Assembly (NCBI GenBank): GCA_030849065.1
Contig: JASAON010001651.1
Span: forward strand, 62,001 to 126,000
Length of the DNA: 64,000 nt
Reading direction: 5' to 3'
Source: Jaenimonas drosophilae
Taxonomy: Eukaryota; Euglenozoa; Kinetoplastea; Trypanosomatida; Trypanosomatidae
The notes beneath the pieces are model-generated. The model had not been told where the DNA came from. It saw only the letters and a list, made by a program, of their open reading frames with translations, and searched no databases. The translations under genes were made by a program, and so were the position numbers. Position 1 is the stretch's first letter. The number at the start of each line of letters is the position of its first letter. Below are positions 53,921 through 62,802 of this stretch, in pieces.

Positions 53921-56383
53921 ATGGACAACGAGCTCTCCGAGACGTTGGTGCCCGTCTCCGCACGTCATCGCACCGTCGTCCACCAAAGCTCGCAAACCGA
54001 AGCCACCTTCGTACCGAGCTGCATTGACCTCAAGTACACCTATGAACCGAAGGCCAGTGAGCAGTTCCAGGACCTTACACAGCTACGTAGCATCATTCAG
54101 CTCACCATGCACGACTTGGGTAGCTGCATCTACGACGTCTTTAGCTTCAAGGACATCCTCTTTCGCCTGGAGGAGGAGCTGCCATCCACGCTCCCCGTGA
54201 ATGATCTTCTCATGATGTCTTCAAAGCTCTATCGCAAGTCATCGGAGCTGTGCCGGCTCATGTCGTGCTTTTTTAGTGTTGTGTTTGGTGATGAGCACGC
54301 GGATGAGCATTTCCACTTCACGGAGATTCGTATTCTGCAGCGGGAGTTGTTAGACGTGAAGCAGAAGCTCAAGGAATCGGAGGAGGAGAAGGCGATGCTG
54401 CAAAAGATGCTGGCTAATGTAGGACAGGTGGCGCTAGACCATGGAAAGGCGGTGGAGCTGTTAGAAAATCACAACCAAGCACTGCAGCTGCAGACCAATG
54501 CCCTGGAAGACCAAATGGCCCTCCTCTTCCACCAACTGAATGAAGATCTCGAAACCAACTGTCGCGAGGCCTATGACAAGGTTACCCTGGAGATGGAGGT
54601 GCAGGAGCGTATGAACCCCACGCGCACCACGTTTCGCCAGACCATGGATAGTCTCAGTCAGCAAATTCGTAGCTCACGTACCCTCATTAGTGAGGTGCGA
54701 GAGGCACTCATGTCCTGCAACCAGGGCGGTAGAACAGGGGAGGCCTACCTGGCCATTGAGCCCAGTATTCGCTTTAAGCTGAAGATGCTGGACTCCGACT
54801 TCCAGCAGCTGGTGGGGCGCTTCAATTCCGTGAAGGACACCGTGGTGGAAACCGCTCATGAGCTCATGAACGCCCTGCACGAGCGCAAGAAGATCCTCTA
54901 CCTCTCCTACCAACACATCCGTCTCTACGATTTGCAGAACTCCAAGGTCCGGCATGGCAAGGCCATCCTCACTGAGCTCCGCAACTACACCACGGACCTC
55001 CTTCGCAAGATGCAGTCCACCTTCCCCTCCGGTGCCATCACCTCCGTGGATCGTATCGGCCGCATCACCACACAACGTTGGCATGGCGGTTATACATTAG
55101 CAGCTCTACGCAAGAACAAGGCGGGAGTTACGGCACCCGCGCTGTCCGAGGCTGAGATCATGGCCGCGGAGAGTGAGTTGGCCGCCTTCTCCGGTGGCAA
55201 CGCCTTCTCAGCCCTCTCCAATGGCATCCCCAAGTCGTTGCTCCCCGACCCCACGTTGGGCCCAACGGCGCCTTCAACGGAAATGATCTCAGAATCCAAC
55301 ATCACCGTCGGCACGATTCAAGGTAGCAAGACAACGGGCCACCCCATGACGGAGGGTGGGGGTGGTGCCACAACGGCCTCACGGGCACCCAGCGCCACCA
55401 GCAAGCGCTATACTCAGTCCGAAGGAGGAGTGGCAGTGCCAGAAACCGTCCTCAAGGATGCCGGCGGGGGTAATGCGGAGCCCTTTGAGAATGTGCACGT
55501 ACTCCTCGACCTCATCCGCTACATTGACGCTGACATCACGAAGCTCAACGACTCCCTCACCCTGGAGGATGAGATGTCTGCCTTCCTCAAGACCCTGACC
55601 CTCTCCGTTGCGAGCACTGCACGTACAGACACGAGCGAGCAAGCCATGCACTTTGGTGGGCACTCCATTGAGAAGTACGAGAGCTCCTTCGAGGCAGCGC
55701 TTCTGCCCACCGGCGGTCAGACCTCGTACAAGCAACGCAACCCCATCGACTCGTTCTTGGAGAAGGAGATGGCGAAGGAGCGCGAAACGGCCGCAAGTGG
55801 CGGTGGGTCCGCCTCACGTTCCCGTGGTGGCTCAGCCTCTTCGCAGAACGGCGCCGGTGCGGCAGCCGCCAGTGGAGTATCCAAGGCGGAGCAGGCGCAG
55901 GCCGACGCCCTCTTGGCGCGGCAGGCACAGCTCGTACAGCGCTTGCAGGAGCAGAACGCTCGTATTGCCGATGACTTCGCCTCCAAGCTGGGCTTCGTTC
56001 GCCAGGTGTACGAGGCGCGTATCTCGGATTTGGAGATGAAGGAGGCCAACGCACGGCAGAACCTCTCCGGCAATGGTCGGGTGCCCTCACCAGGTAAGAA
56101 GCGCAAGGGAGATCAGAAGGATTTTGCCTTGGTACGCGATATCAACGTCACCCGCGGTGAGGATGAGGAGCTGCTCAAGCTACGCACGCGTTCAGATCGT
56201 GAGAGCATCCTTGCTGAACGCACTGAGTGGCAGAAGGCGAAGCCTGCGCTCAAGACAGGCAAGAAGCTCCGCGAGGCAACCATGACGGAGATTGATAAGA
56301 TCGAACAACGGATTGAAGAACGGAAGGAGAAGAAGCGGGCCAAGAGCAAGTCGGCGGCGAACAACCCAGCTTCACCCAAATAG
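53921..56383 (+). CDS. Coiled-coil protein, unrecognised, possibly cytoskeletal/flagellar
   Basis: An 820-residue protein. Residues about 45-130 look globular and helical (LTMHDLGSCIYDVFSF, DILFRLEEELPS). Long coiled coils lie at about 145-260 (LQRELLDVKQKLKESEEEK) and again near 660-715 and 730-810. The middle (about 420-520) is Gly/Thr/Ser-rich. The C-terminus is strongly charged with Lys/Glu (IEERKEKKRAKSK). Codon bias is strong. Such layout is common among kinetoplastid flagellar and basal-body proteins, but no orthologue is recognised, so location is inference. Confidence 0.8.
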   Translation: MDNELSETLVPVSARHRTVVHQSSQTEATFVPSCIDLKYTYEPKASEQFQDLTQLRSIIQLTMHDLGSCIYDVFSFKDILFRLEEELPSTLPVNDLLMMSSKLYRKSSELCRLMSCFFSVVFGDEHADEHFHFTEIRILQRELLDVKQKLKESEEEKAMLQKMLANVGQVALDHGKAVELLENHNQALQLQTNALEDQMALLFHQLNEDLETNCREAYDKVTLEMEVQERMNPTRTTFRQTMDSLSQQIRSSRTLISEVREALMSCNQGGRTGEAYLAIEPSIRFKLKMLDSDFQQLVGRFNSVKDTVVETAHELMNALHERKKILYLSYQHIRLYDLQNSKVRHGKAILTELRNYTTDLLRKMQSTFPSGAITSVDRIGRITTQRWHGGYTLAALRKNKAGVTAPALSEAEIMAAESELAAFSGGNAFSALSNGIPKSLLPDPTLGPTAPSTEMISESNITVGTIQGSKTTGHPMTEGGGGATTASRAPSATSKRYTQSEGGVAVPETVLKDAGGGNAEPFENVHVLLDLIRYIDADITKLNDSLTLEDEMSAFLKTLTLSVASTARTDTSEQAMHFGGHSIEKYESSFEAALLPTGGQTSYKQRNPIDSFLEKEMAKERETAASGGGSASRSRGGSASSQNGAGAAAASGVSKAEQAQADALLARQAQLVQRLQEQNARIADDFASKLGFVRQVYEARISDLEMKEANARQNLSGNGRVPSPGKKRKGDQKDFALVRDINVTRGEDEELLKLRTRSDRESILAERTEWQKAKPALKTGKKLREATMTEIDKIEQRIEERKEKKRAKSKSAANNPASPK

Positions 56384-56960
56384 TGATGATGAGGCTGGCT
56401 TGTGTGCACGCACACACACACACACACACATGAAGATCAGAATGTATATATACGTGCTTGCGGCTGACGGCCGCGCTGCTCAATTGGCAGCAGTTTCTAC
56501 TGCTGGTGAGGGAGAGTCGTGTCTGGCAATCCGATTCCGAGCTATCACCCTCCTATTTCTTGCTCATTGCTTCTTCGCCATTCCACATGTGGTGGAGAAG
56601 GTAGCTCACTCCATCGTGGAGCCCAACTCTGCATGGTACCATGTTCTGCTTCCTCCGCCCCTGCTATGATGAGTGTTGAGAACCTGCTGCCTCTACATTT
56701 GGTATTCTTTTTTCTTGTTTTCTGTTTCATCATCTTCTTGTGTCAGGACTGCGTTCTTTTGTTCTTACATTGCGTGTGGGCTCAACACGGTCAGATCCCT
56801 GTACACGCACATAAAGGCAATTCAAACACACTCCCCCTTCCCAGCTTACAACAATCTATACAAACATTGGTTGTGCTCCTATCGTCTTGTTTTGTGAGAG
56901 ACGTGGCCAGCATTCACTCAGTTCTTTTTTTCTGAGTTGTGTAAGTAGTCAAGGAGAGCC
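56384..56960 (+). other. Intergenic region with CA microsatellite
   Basis: About 580 nt without a supported gene. It has (CA)10-11 at about 56409-56430 and T/C-rich DNA at about 56700-56740 and near 56920-56935, shortly before the ArfGAP ATG. Confidence 0.5.
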
Positions 56961-57980
56961 ATGTCCTTTTGCCCTCACGACGCGGAGGTGTTCAAGCGCA
57001 TCATCGCCAATGACCCCGAGTGCAAGCAGTGCTTCGAATGCGGTGCGGCGAATCCTCAATGGTGCGACGTCCTACACGGCATCTTCATTTGCCTTGACTG
57101 CGGTGGCGTTCATCGAGGTCTTGGGGTGCACATCTCCTTCGTTCGCAGCTCCACAATGGATGGGTGGACCAACTGGAAGCCTGAGAAGCTACGCCAGATG
57201 GAGTTGGGTGGCAACCGCCGTGCGCGGCTCTACTTTGAGCAGAACAACGTCGTGCGCAAACCCGTCAAGGCCTGCTACGAGTCTTTGCCAGCACTGCGCT
57301 ATGCCGCCATGTTAGAAGCCGAGGCAAACAATCAGCCCTTCAACGAGGCGGCGTGGCAGCCACCGGAGTGGTACCGACGTGTAGAGGCACAAGGTAAGCT
57401 AGGACAGGCTGACCCAACTTACCCACAGGCCCCACAGCAGCACCGCTCCTTCCAGGGCTTTGGTTCCTCACCGGCCCCACAGACGGCCAAGTCCGATGCG
57501 GGCAATGATTGGTACAGCGCACTCTCCAGTGGGTGGAAGTCGGTAGCGGAGAAGACGTCAGAGCTCACGCAGAATGCCACTGCGGCGATGCAAACAACAG
57601 ACTTTGAAGGCATGAAGTCCTCCATCGCCAAAGGCTGGGCCTCCGTCACGACCTACGCCAATGAGGTCTCAAACAAGGTTGCCAACATGGCTGGTGAAGA
57701 CGATGGTGATGGCCTCTCGTCGCTCACACGGAACATTCAGCAAACTCCCAGTGGTGATGAGCAGTTGGCGGGCCGTCTGGATCATTACGAGCATCAAGCA
57801 GAGCCCCAGCCGCGGACCGTGGCGAATGGGTGGGGTGCACCTAGTCATACCGCTTCTTCACCCAACACCCGTGCAGCACCAACCTCAGCCTCTCCTGTGA
57901 GCAGCCCAAGTTGGGCCACTCCTGCTGGAGGTCGAGCCAAGCTCTCCCAACGTCAAGACGATGGTTTCTGGGATGAATGA
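56961..57980 (+). CDS. ArfGAP, ARFGAP1/Gcs1-like
   Basis: A 339-residue protein. Residues 1-120 form the ArfGAP zinc finger: Cys24, Cys27, Cys44 and Cys47 in a CX2CX16CX2C array ([17 protein letters not shown].. CLDC), followed by the arginine finger Arg52 in [15 protein letters not shown]. All key residues are kept. Residues about 175-250 are Ser/Thr/Gly/Ala-rich with bulky hydrophobics ([32 protein letters not shown]), like the curvature-sensing ALPS motifs of ARFGAP1. The tail ends DDGFWDE. The enzyme stimulates GTP hydrolysis on Arf at Golgi membranes and COPI vesicles. Start ATG 56961. Confidence 0.92.
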   Translation: MSFCPHDAEVFKRIIANDPECKQCFECGAANPQWCDVLHGIFICLDCGGVHRGLGVHISFVRSSTMDGWTNWKPEKLRQMELGGNRRARLYFEQNNVVRKPVKACYESLPALRYAAMLEAEANNQPFNEAAWQPPEWYRRVEAQGKLGQADPTYPQAPQQHRSFQGFGSSPAPQTAKSDAGNDWYSALSSGWKSVAEKTSELTQNATAAMQTTDFEGMKSSIAKGWASVTTYANEVSNKVANMAGEDDGDGLSSLTRNIQQTPSGDEQLAGRLDHYEHQAEPQPRTVANGWGAPSHTASSPNTRAAPTSASPVSSPSWATPAGGRAKLSQRQDDGFWDE

Positions 57981-58292
57981 GGTGTTTCTCCAACAGCTTT
58001 TCCTTTACATGCCACACCCCATCACCTCTTTGTATTCCGCGTCTCTCTCGGAATCTGGATTTGGAGTTGCCTCTTATTCTTCATCGCACTACTGTGGTTC
58101 TTCTCACACGTATGTCAGTGCGCGTTCGTGGCGTTGCGTACTCCTTCCTTCCTTCCTTCCTTCCTTCCTTCTTCACACCTTTCTTCTACCCTTGTACTCC
58201 ATGAACACACAGCGAGGTGCGCCAACACAATACATAGAGATCACTCGTCCTTGCCAAGAGTTGTTGGCTGAGGTACGAGGTAGGACTCCATC
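57981..58292 (+). other. Intergenic/UTR region with CCTT repeat
   Basis: No gene seen. A tetranucleotide (CCTT)7 tract at about 58143-58171 serves as an obvious polypyrimidine tract. A nearby ATG (58204 region) has AG sites on both sides; the BBS9 ATG is 58293. Confidence 0.5.
58143..58171 (+). repeat. (CCTT)n tetranucleotide repeat forming a polypyrimidine tract
   Basis: Seven uninterrupted units of C-C-T-T. It doubles as the pyrimidine signal before the BBS9 gene; because it is a microsatellite its length may vary between strains and so might splicing efficiency (inference). Confidence 0.7.
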
Positions 58293-60848
58293 ATGGGCTC
58301 GCTCTTCCAGATTCGTGACTTTTGGGAGTCGAAGTTCCCCGGGGAGGAATTCAGCCCCTCTGCCATTACCATTGGCAACCTTGACAACACCGGCACCGCC
58401 ACGTTGGTTGGACTCGGTAGCTTCCAGGGCAAGCTCCGTGTGTTGCAGCCCAGTCATGAGCGTGGAACGATGCACCCCGAGGATGTGCTGTACGAACGGG
58501 ACCTCAAAGAGCCCATTTTGCAACTGACCGTGGGTGCGTTTGAGGTGGTGATTGATCATGAGATCTCCCGCAACCTCATTGCCGTTCTTCACCCACAGCG
58601 TTTGTGTTTTCTTAGTCTCGAGCGGCATGAGGAGGTCATCCAGCCCGAGTTTGCGACCATGAATGATGGACGCTCGTCTTTTGTCTTCTTCAACTGCGTC
58701 ACCTACTTTGAGACTCACCTCGACCGACCGGCCTACAACTTCGTCGTGGGACGATTCCTTCGTAGCGGACATGACATGGTGTGTGTGCAATCCATTGACG
58801 GCATGCTCACCATTGTGGACCACAACAAGGTACTCTTCCGACGAAGCATCCCACCCGATCAGTTCCTCCTGCCAAGTTGTCTGGCCTACAATGCCACGAG
58901 CGATGCGCTGCTCACGTGCAACGCCTCTCACTTCCTCCTTAGTTATTCCTTCCGTACCTTGGTCAATAGCAAAGGCTCGGAACCACAAGCTGATCGTGAG
59001 GAGGGCATCGATCACAGTGTAGGCAACAGCACACAACTCTCCCCGTCCTGGGCCTACAACCTTGGAGATGATGCCATTGCGATTGAGGTGTGTAGGCTGT
59101 CTCGTGGGCTCAGCTCCAGTGCAGACGGCGACATCATCGTGCTCTGCCCCTACGCACTGCACATTCTGGACCTTGCGGGCTGCCCACGCCTCACCCGCAA
59201 GTTGGACGTTGAGGCCCTCGCCTTGGCAGTCTATCCACTCCGCAACACTGGCGTCTTCAACGTGCTGGTCTCTTCTGCCAATGGTTCCATCAGCGTGTAC
59301 AGCGACGTCTCGCTCGACTGGAGCGCATCGTTGAGTGCTGGCGGTGCTTCGTATCTCGCAGTGGGCAACTTGTGTGGGGTGGAGGGGATGATTCTGTGTC
59401 TCACCAATGACAATGAGCTCTCCATCAACTATCTAGGAACCGACCCAGCAGATGGGACCATTCAGCCCATGGAGAGTAAGGCCGCCACCTATGCCGAGAT
59501 GGTGGATGAGCTTCGGGAGGTGCAGCTGAAGATTAAGCACATTCAGCACGAGCAAAAGAGTAGCTTCAAGGAGAAGGACCGCGAGGCAATGTCTTCTGAA
59601 TCACCGAGTAGCAGTGCAGCTAGTCCTTTATCAGCCGGCCCCAAGGATGAGGAGCTACTGGAGACGGCGTACAGTCTCAACATGGGCTTGGATGTTGCCA
59701 CGCTCTCCCTCCAACTTCGACTCCGTGAAGAGGTCACTAGCGTCTCCTCCCTGGACGAGGTGATGGTGCTTCTTTCCACCACTGCCCCGCTTCAGGTCGA
59801 TCCACCCCGACTCGAGTTGGATCAACTCAGCCGTGGCAGACCACAAACGGTGACGGCGTCCGTCTTCGCACGCCAAGGCTACGACAACTGCGTGTTGCCC
59901 TCCTCGTTGGAGGTCTCTGTCATCATCCTCTATCGCCCACACTCGCATGCCGAGACCACACAGCAGAGCTTGACCTGCGTCATGCCTCTGATGCTCATTG
60001 CGCGGGCCACGAAGCCCATCAAGGAGCAGGCCTTTGTCATTCAGCTCAACACCAACCGATCACCACCTCCACGCCTGGACCAGGACCTCTTCAATGACTT
60101 CTCCATCAGCGGCCCGCTATCGGCCAGTGTGGTGAGCATCCGATACATGAATGGAGCGGATGCCACAGTTCTCGTCTCCAAGAACGCCGCACGCTTCAAG
60201 GTGCAGGGTTCCAGCCTTGAGGGGTTGTGGTTGCTCACCGCGGAGCTCTGCCGGCGCCTACGGAAGCTCTACGGAGAGGACCTCGTGATTGAGATTCCCG
60301 ATGAGGTGCCACTGAAGTCCTTCCTCGGGGTCATTGACACACACATTCACATTCGTCGCGAGGTGCTGGAGGCGCAGGAGAACCTGGGGAAGGCGGCGCA
60401 GTTTTTCCGTGCGGTGCAGCGCCGGCTTCTGACGAGCTTCCGTGACCGCAATCCAACGGCGGCGACAAAGGCCATGGAAACACTCTTTCACACAAGCTAC
60501 GGGGAGCTGCAACAGGGAACGGAGGCCCTCTCTACAGCCAAGGCGCGGTTGGTTCAGGCGAGTGCCATGCTGAATTGTTGTCTACGACTTCTTCACTGCC
60601 TGTTGCGGGAGAAGTACCACGTCTCGAGCCGTCATCCGGAGCTCGTGGACGTCCTTGCGGCCACTATGCAATGCACCATCACCGATGAGGCTCATATTGG
60701 TTGGGAGGAGTTCGCCGATGTGGCCTTGGAACAGTGTCTTGGCGTGAAGGCAACCAAACGATCCAACATCAAGGCTCTGGAACCCCTCCTGTCCTCCACC
60801 ACACTGGGCAAGTCATTGCGCATGCTTGTAGAACGTCTTGCAAGCTAG
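58293..60848 (+). CDS. BBS9: BBSome subunit BBS9/PTHB1
   Basis: An 851-residue protein, close to human BBS9 (887). The N-terminus SLFQIRDFWESKFPGEEF, then GNLDNTGTATLVGLGSFQGKL, VCVQSIDGML, the LPSCLAY segment and YLGTDP match PTHB1 in order. Residues 1-400 form the seven-bladed beta-propeller and about 405-435 a coiled-coil hinge (ELREVQLKIKHIQHEQ). After a Ser-rich loop come the GAE and platform domains, and the C-terminus is helical. BBS9 links BBS1, BBS2, BBS5 and BBS8 in the BBSome, the coat that moves membrane proteins in and out of cilia. With AHI1 and DNAI2 it confirms a flagellated cell. Confidence 0.93.
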   Translation: MGSLFQIRDFWESKFPGEEFSPSAITIGNLDNTGTATLVGLGSFQGKLRVLQPSHERGTMHPEDVLYERDLKEPILQLTVGAFEVVIDHEISRNLIAVLHPQRLCFLSLERHEEVIQPEFATMNDGRSSFVFFNCVTYFETHLDRPAYNFVVGRFLRSGHDMVCVQSIDGMLTIVDHNKVLFRRSIPPDQFLLPSCLAYNATSDALLTCNASHFLLSYSFRTLVNSKGSEPQADREEGIDHSVGNSTQLSPSWAYNLGDDAIAIEVCRLSRGLSSSADGDIIVLCPYALHILDLAGCPRLTRKLDVEALALAVYPLRNTGVFNVLVSSANGSISVYSDVSLDWSASLSAGGASYLAVGNLCGVEGMILCLTNDNELSINYLGTDPADGTIQPMESKAATYAEMVDELREVQLKIKHIQHEQKSSFKEKDREAMSSESPSSSAASPLSAGPKDEELLETAYSLNMGLDVATLSLQLRLREEVTSVSSLDEVMVLLSTTAPLQVDPPRLELDQLSRGRPQTVTASVFARQGYDNCVLPSSLEVSVIILYRPHSHAETTQQSLTCVMPLMLIARATKPIKEQAFVIQLNTNRSPPPRLDQDLFNDFSISGPLSASVVSIRYMNGADATVLVSKNAARFKVQGSSLEGLWLLTAELCRRLRKLYGEDLVIEIPDEVPLKSFLGVIDTHIHIRREVLEAQENLGKAAQFFRAVQRRLLTSFRDRNPTAATKAMETLFHTSYGELQQGTEALSTAKARLVQASAMLNCCLRLLHCLLREKYHVSSRHPELVDVLAATMQCTITDEAHIGWEEFADVALEQCLGVKATKRSNIKALEPLLSSTTLGKSLRMLVERLAS

Positions 60849-61115
60849 GAGAGCAGATATGCTTGACGAGACGCTACCCTCATAGAGAGGGTCATGATGA
60901 GGTTGGCAATCCCAGTTGATTGCTCGCCTCCTTCTCTCCAATCCTCAACACACCACTACCTCACACTTCTTCTGTTGTTCAGACAACACACACGTGCTCT
61001 GATACTGATGCTTCTCCAAACCAACAACTTATCCTTCTTCTTTCCCGTCTCAATGTACGTAATTGGTGTGTTGGTCATTAGGACGTCGGAAGCATAGCTT
61101 CAGCTTGACACGAAG

Positions 61116-62585
61116 ATGCCGGGCCCTCCAGGGTCTACGGTGGTGATCACGGGCAAGCGCAAGAAGGGAAAGCACCCCCCATTAGCAGCAGCAGCAGGAA
61201 AGCATGCAGACCCACAGAAGGGCTGCTCCTCTGGCCCGAGTGGCACCCCTCCATGCCCTGCACCAAATCAGGCACGTCCCTCCCATGACTCTCTCATTCC
61301 TGTGCCCTATATTTCACTCTGTGAGGCGTACAGCAGACTCTCCGGCCTCAACAGGTCCAGTGAGATGGCCCCCCACGAAGGAAAGCGAGGTGGAAAGCAA
61401 CAAAAGCCAAACACCGCCTTCACATCCCGCTTCCTCTTCCCACCCAATGTCCGTGGCCTCGTCAACAGCAGCCAATTCTGCTTCATGAACTCAATGCTGC
61501 AGTGTCTCTTGTTCGTTCCTCCATTTGCCCAGCTGGCCGTGGCTGCCGTGACGGAGCCTGTCTGCTGCCCAACCCTCTCTGCCCTGGGCAAATGGATGCA
61601 GCTCTACTGGAGAACCCAAGGACGGTCCTCTGTTGTGCCCCCACGCCTTCCCTTCACCACGCGTCATGGCCCCACCTCTGGGGTCACGAATGTTGATGGC
61701 CATGTTCAGGAGGATGCTCAGGAGTTTCTTCAACGCATGTTGGAGACGATTGATGCAGAGCTTCTGGCCTTTGAACATCATTTGCAGCTCAATGAGTCCG
61801 TGACGGAGAAGGACTACCTGTCCATCAGTGGCGTGTCATCTCCACGTGCTCCGTCAGAGGTGAGTACCATTGGTCCCAGCAGCACCGCAGCCAGCATGAA
61901 GGGCTGGACGGTGGTGCGGGGCAAGGAGAAGCTCTCTGTTCGTCATCAGTCCGAGCGGGATGAGACCTCCATTCTTCTGAGCCATATCTTGGGTGGTACG
62001 GTGGAAAGTCATCTCGCCGGCAAGAACAAGCAACGTGACCGCGCTTCCGTCGTGGTGGAGAAGTTCTTCTCATTGCCCATTGACTGTGGCTTCAAGATGG
62101 AGTGCACCATTGAGGAGGCCATTGAGCGCACCATGACAACGGAACGTATCTACGATGGTGAACGTGACCGTGAGCTGAAGAAGACTCTCTCATTTGGTAG
62201 TCTGCCGCAGTTGTTGTTTCTTCACTTGCGTCGTTGGGCTATTACCGCAGAAGGTGAACTGGTGAAGCTGGACAACATGGTGAAGTACGGACGGTCATTG
62301 GTGATACCCAAGTCGGTTTGCTCAACCGAGATACCCGCATCACAAAGGAACTATCAGTTGGTTGCCACCGTAGTTCATCGCGGCAACTCTGCCGGTCAGG
62401 GTCACTACGTCACGTACCTCTGCACCCAAGCTACGGTGGTGGACGGCACGTCTTCTGCCGCTAGTGCTGAGGATCGGCCTTCACATCGTCCGGTTGTTTT
62501 GTGTAATGACGCCCGTATTAGTCTTGCGAGCTATGATGACATGATGAAGGAGCCAGGCTACTTTCTCGTCTATCAACGGGTGTGA
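61116..62585 (+). CDS. Ubiquitin carboxyl-terminal hydrolase (USP/UBP family, USP10-like)
   Basis: A 489-residue protein. The first 100 residues are disordered and basic. The USP domain begins RGLVNSSQFCFMNSMLQCLL, with catalytic Cys122. The usual GNTCY is changed to SQFCF, so the oxyanion-hole Asn is Gln120. The QEDAQEFLQRMLETIDAEL segment is the conserved QQDAxEFL box. The His box is QGHYVTYL (His430) and the Asp/Asn site lies in LCNDARISLASYDD. The layout of the Cys box and lack of finger insertions fit USP10/Ubp3. The enzyme removes ubiquitin; the changed Cys box may lower activity. The zinc-binding Cys pairs of the fingers are not obvious. Confidence 0.88.
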   Translation: MPGPPGSTVVITGKRKKGKHPPLAAAAGKHADPQKGCSSGPSGTPPCPAPNQARPSHDSLIPVPYISLCEAYSRLSGLNRSSEMAPHEGKRGGKQQKPNTAFTSRFLFPPNVRGLVNSSQFCFMNSMLQCLLFVPPFAQLAVAAVTEPVCCPTLSALGKWMQLYWRTQGRSSVVPPRLPFTTRHGPTSGVTNVDGHVQEDAQEFLQRMLETIDAELLAFEHHLQLNESVTEKDYLSISGVSSPRAPSEVSTIGPSSTAASMKGWTVVRGKEKLSVRHQSERDETSILLSHILGGTVESHLAGKNKQRDRASVVVEKFFSLPIDCGFKMECTIEEAIERTMTTERIYDGERDRELKKTLSFGSLPQLLFLHLRRWAITAEGELVKLDNMVKYGRSLVIPKSVCSTEIPASQRNYQLVATVVHRGNSAGQGHYVTYLCTQATVVDGTSSAASAEDRPSHRPVVLCNDARISLASYDDMMKEPGYFLVYQRV

Positions 62586-62745
62586 CGGGAGGAGGAGTAG
62601 GCGTCATTGCTCATTGCTGCAGCCATTGTTCGCTCAAGATACACCACTTCTGCACCCCCAATTGTTTCCGTGTTGCTGACTTGTGATCGCAACCCAGCTT
62701 TTGTTTTCGATGAAAAGTTCAGCATTCTCTATCTCTCTCTCTCTC

Positions 62746-62777
62746 TTCTCTTCGTGTAAAATCTGTCTTTGTGCTTA
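62746..62777 (+). promoter_or_regulatory. Polypyrimidine tract and trans-splice acceptor
   Basis: T/C-rich DNA (from about 62729) leads to TTAG with AG at 62776-62777; a second TTTTAG ends at 62797. The first ATG after both is 62803. Confidence 0.5.
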
Positions 62778-62802
62778 GATTGGTTGTGCACTTTTAGGTG
62801 TG

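Noticed and set aside
58173..59162. 329-codon open frame on the - strand
   Set aside because: Antisense to the BBS9 5' end; no domain, and the + strand gene explains the sequence.
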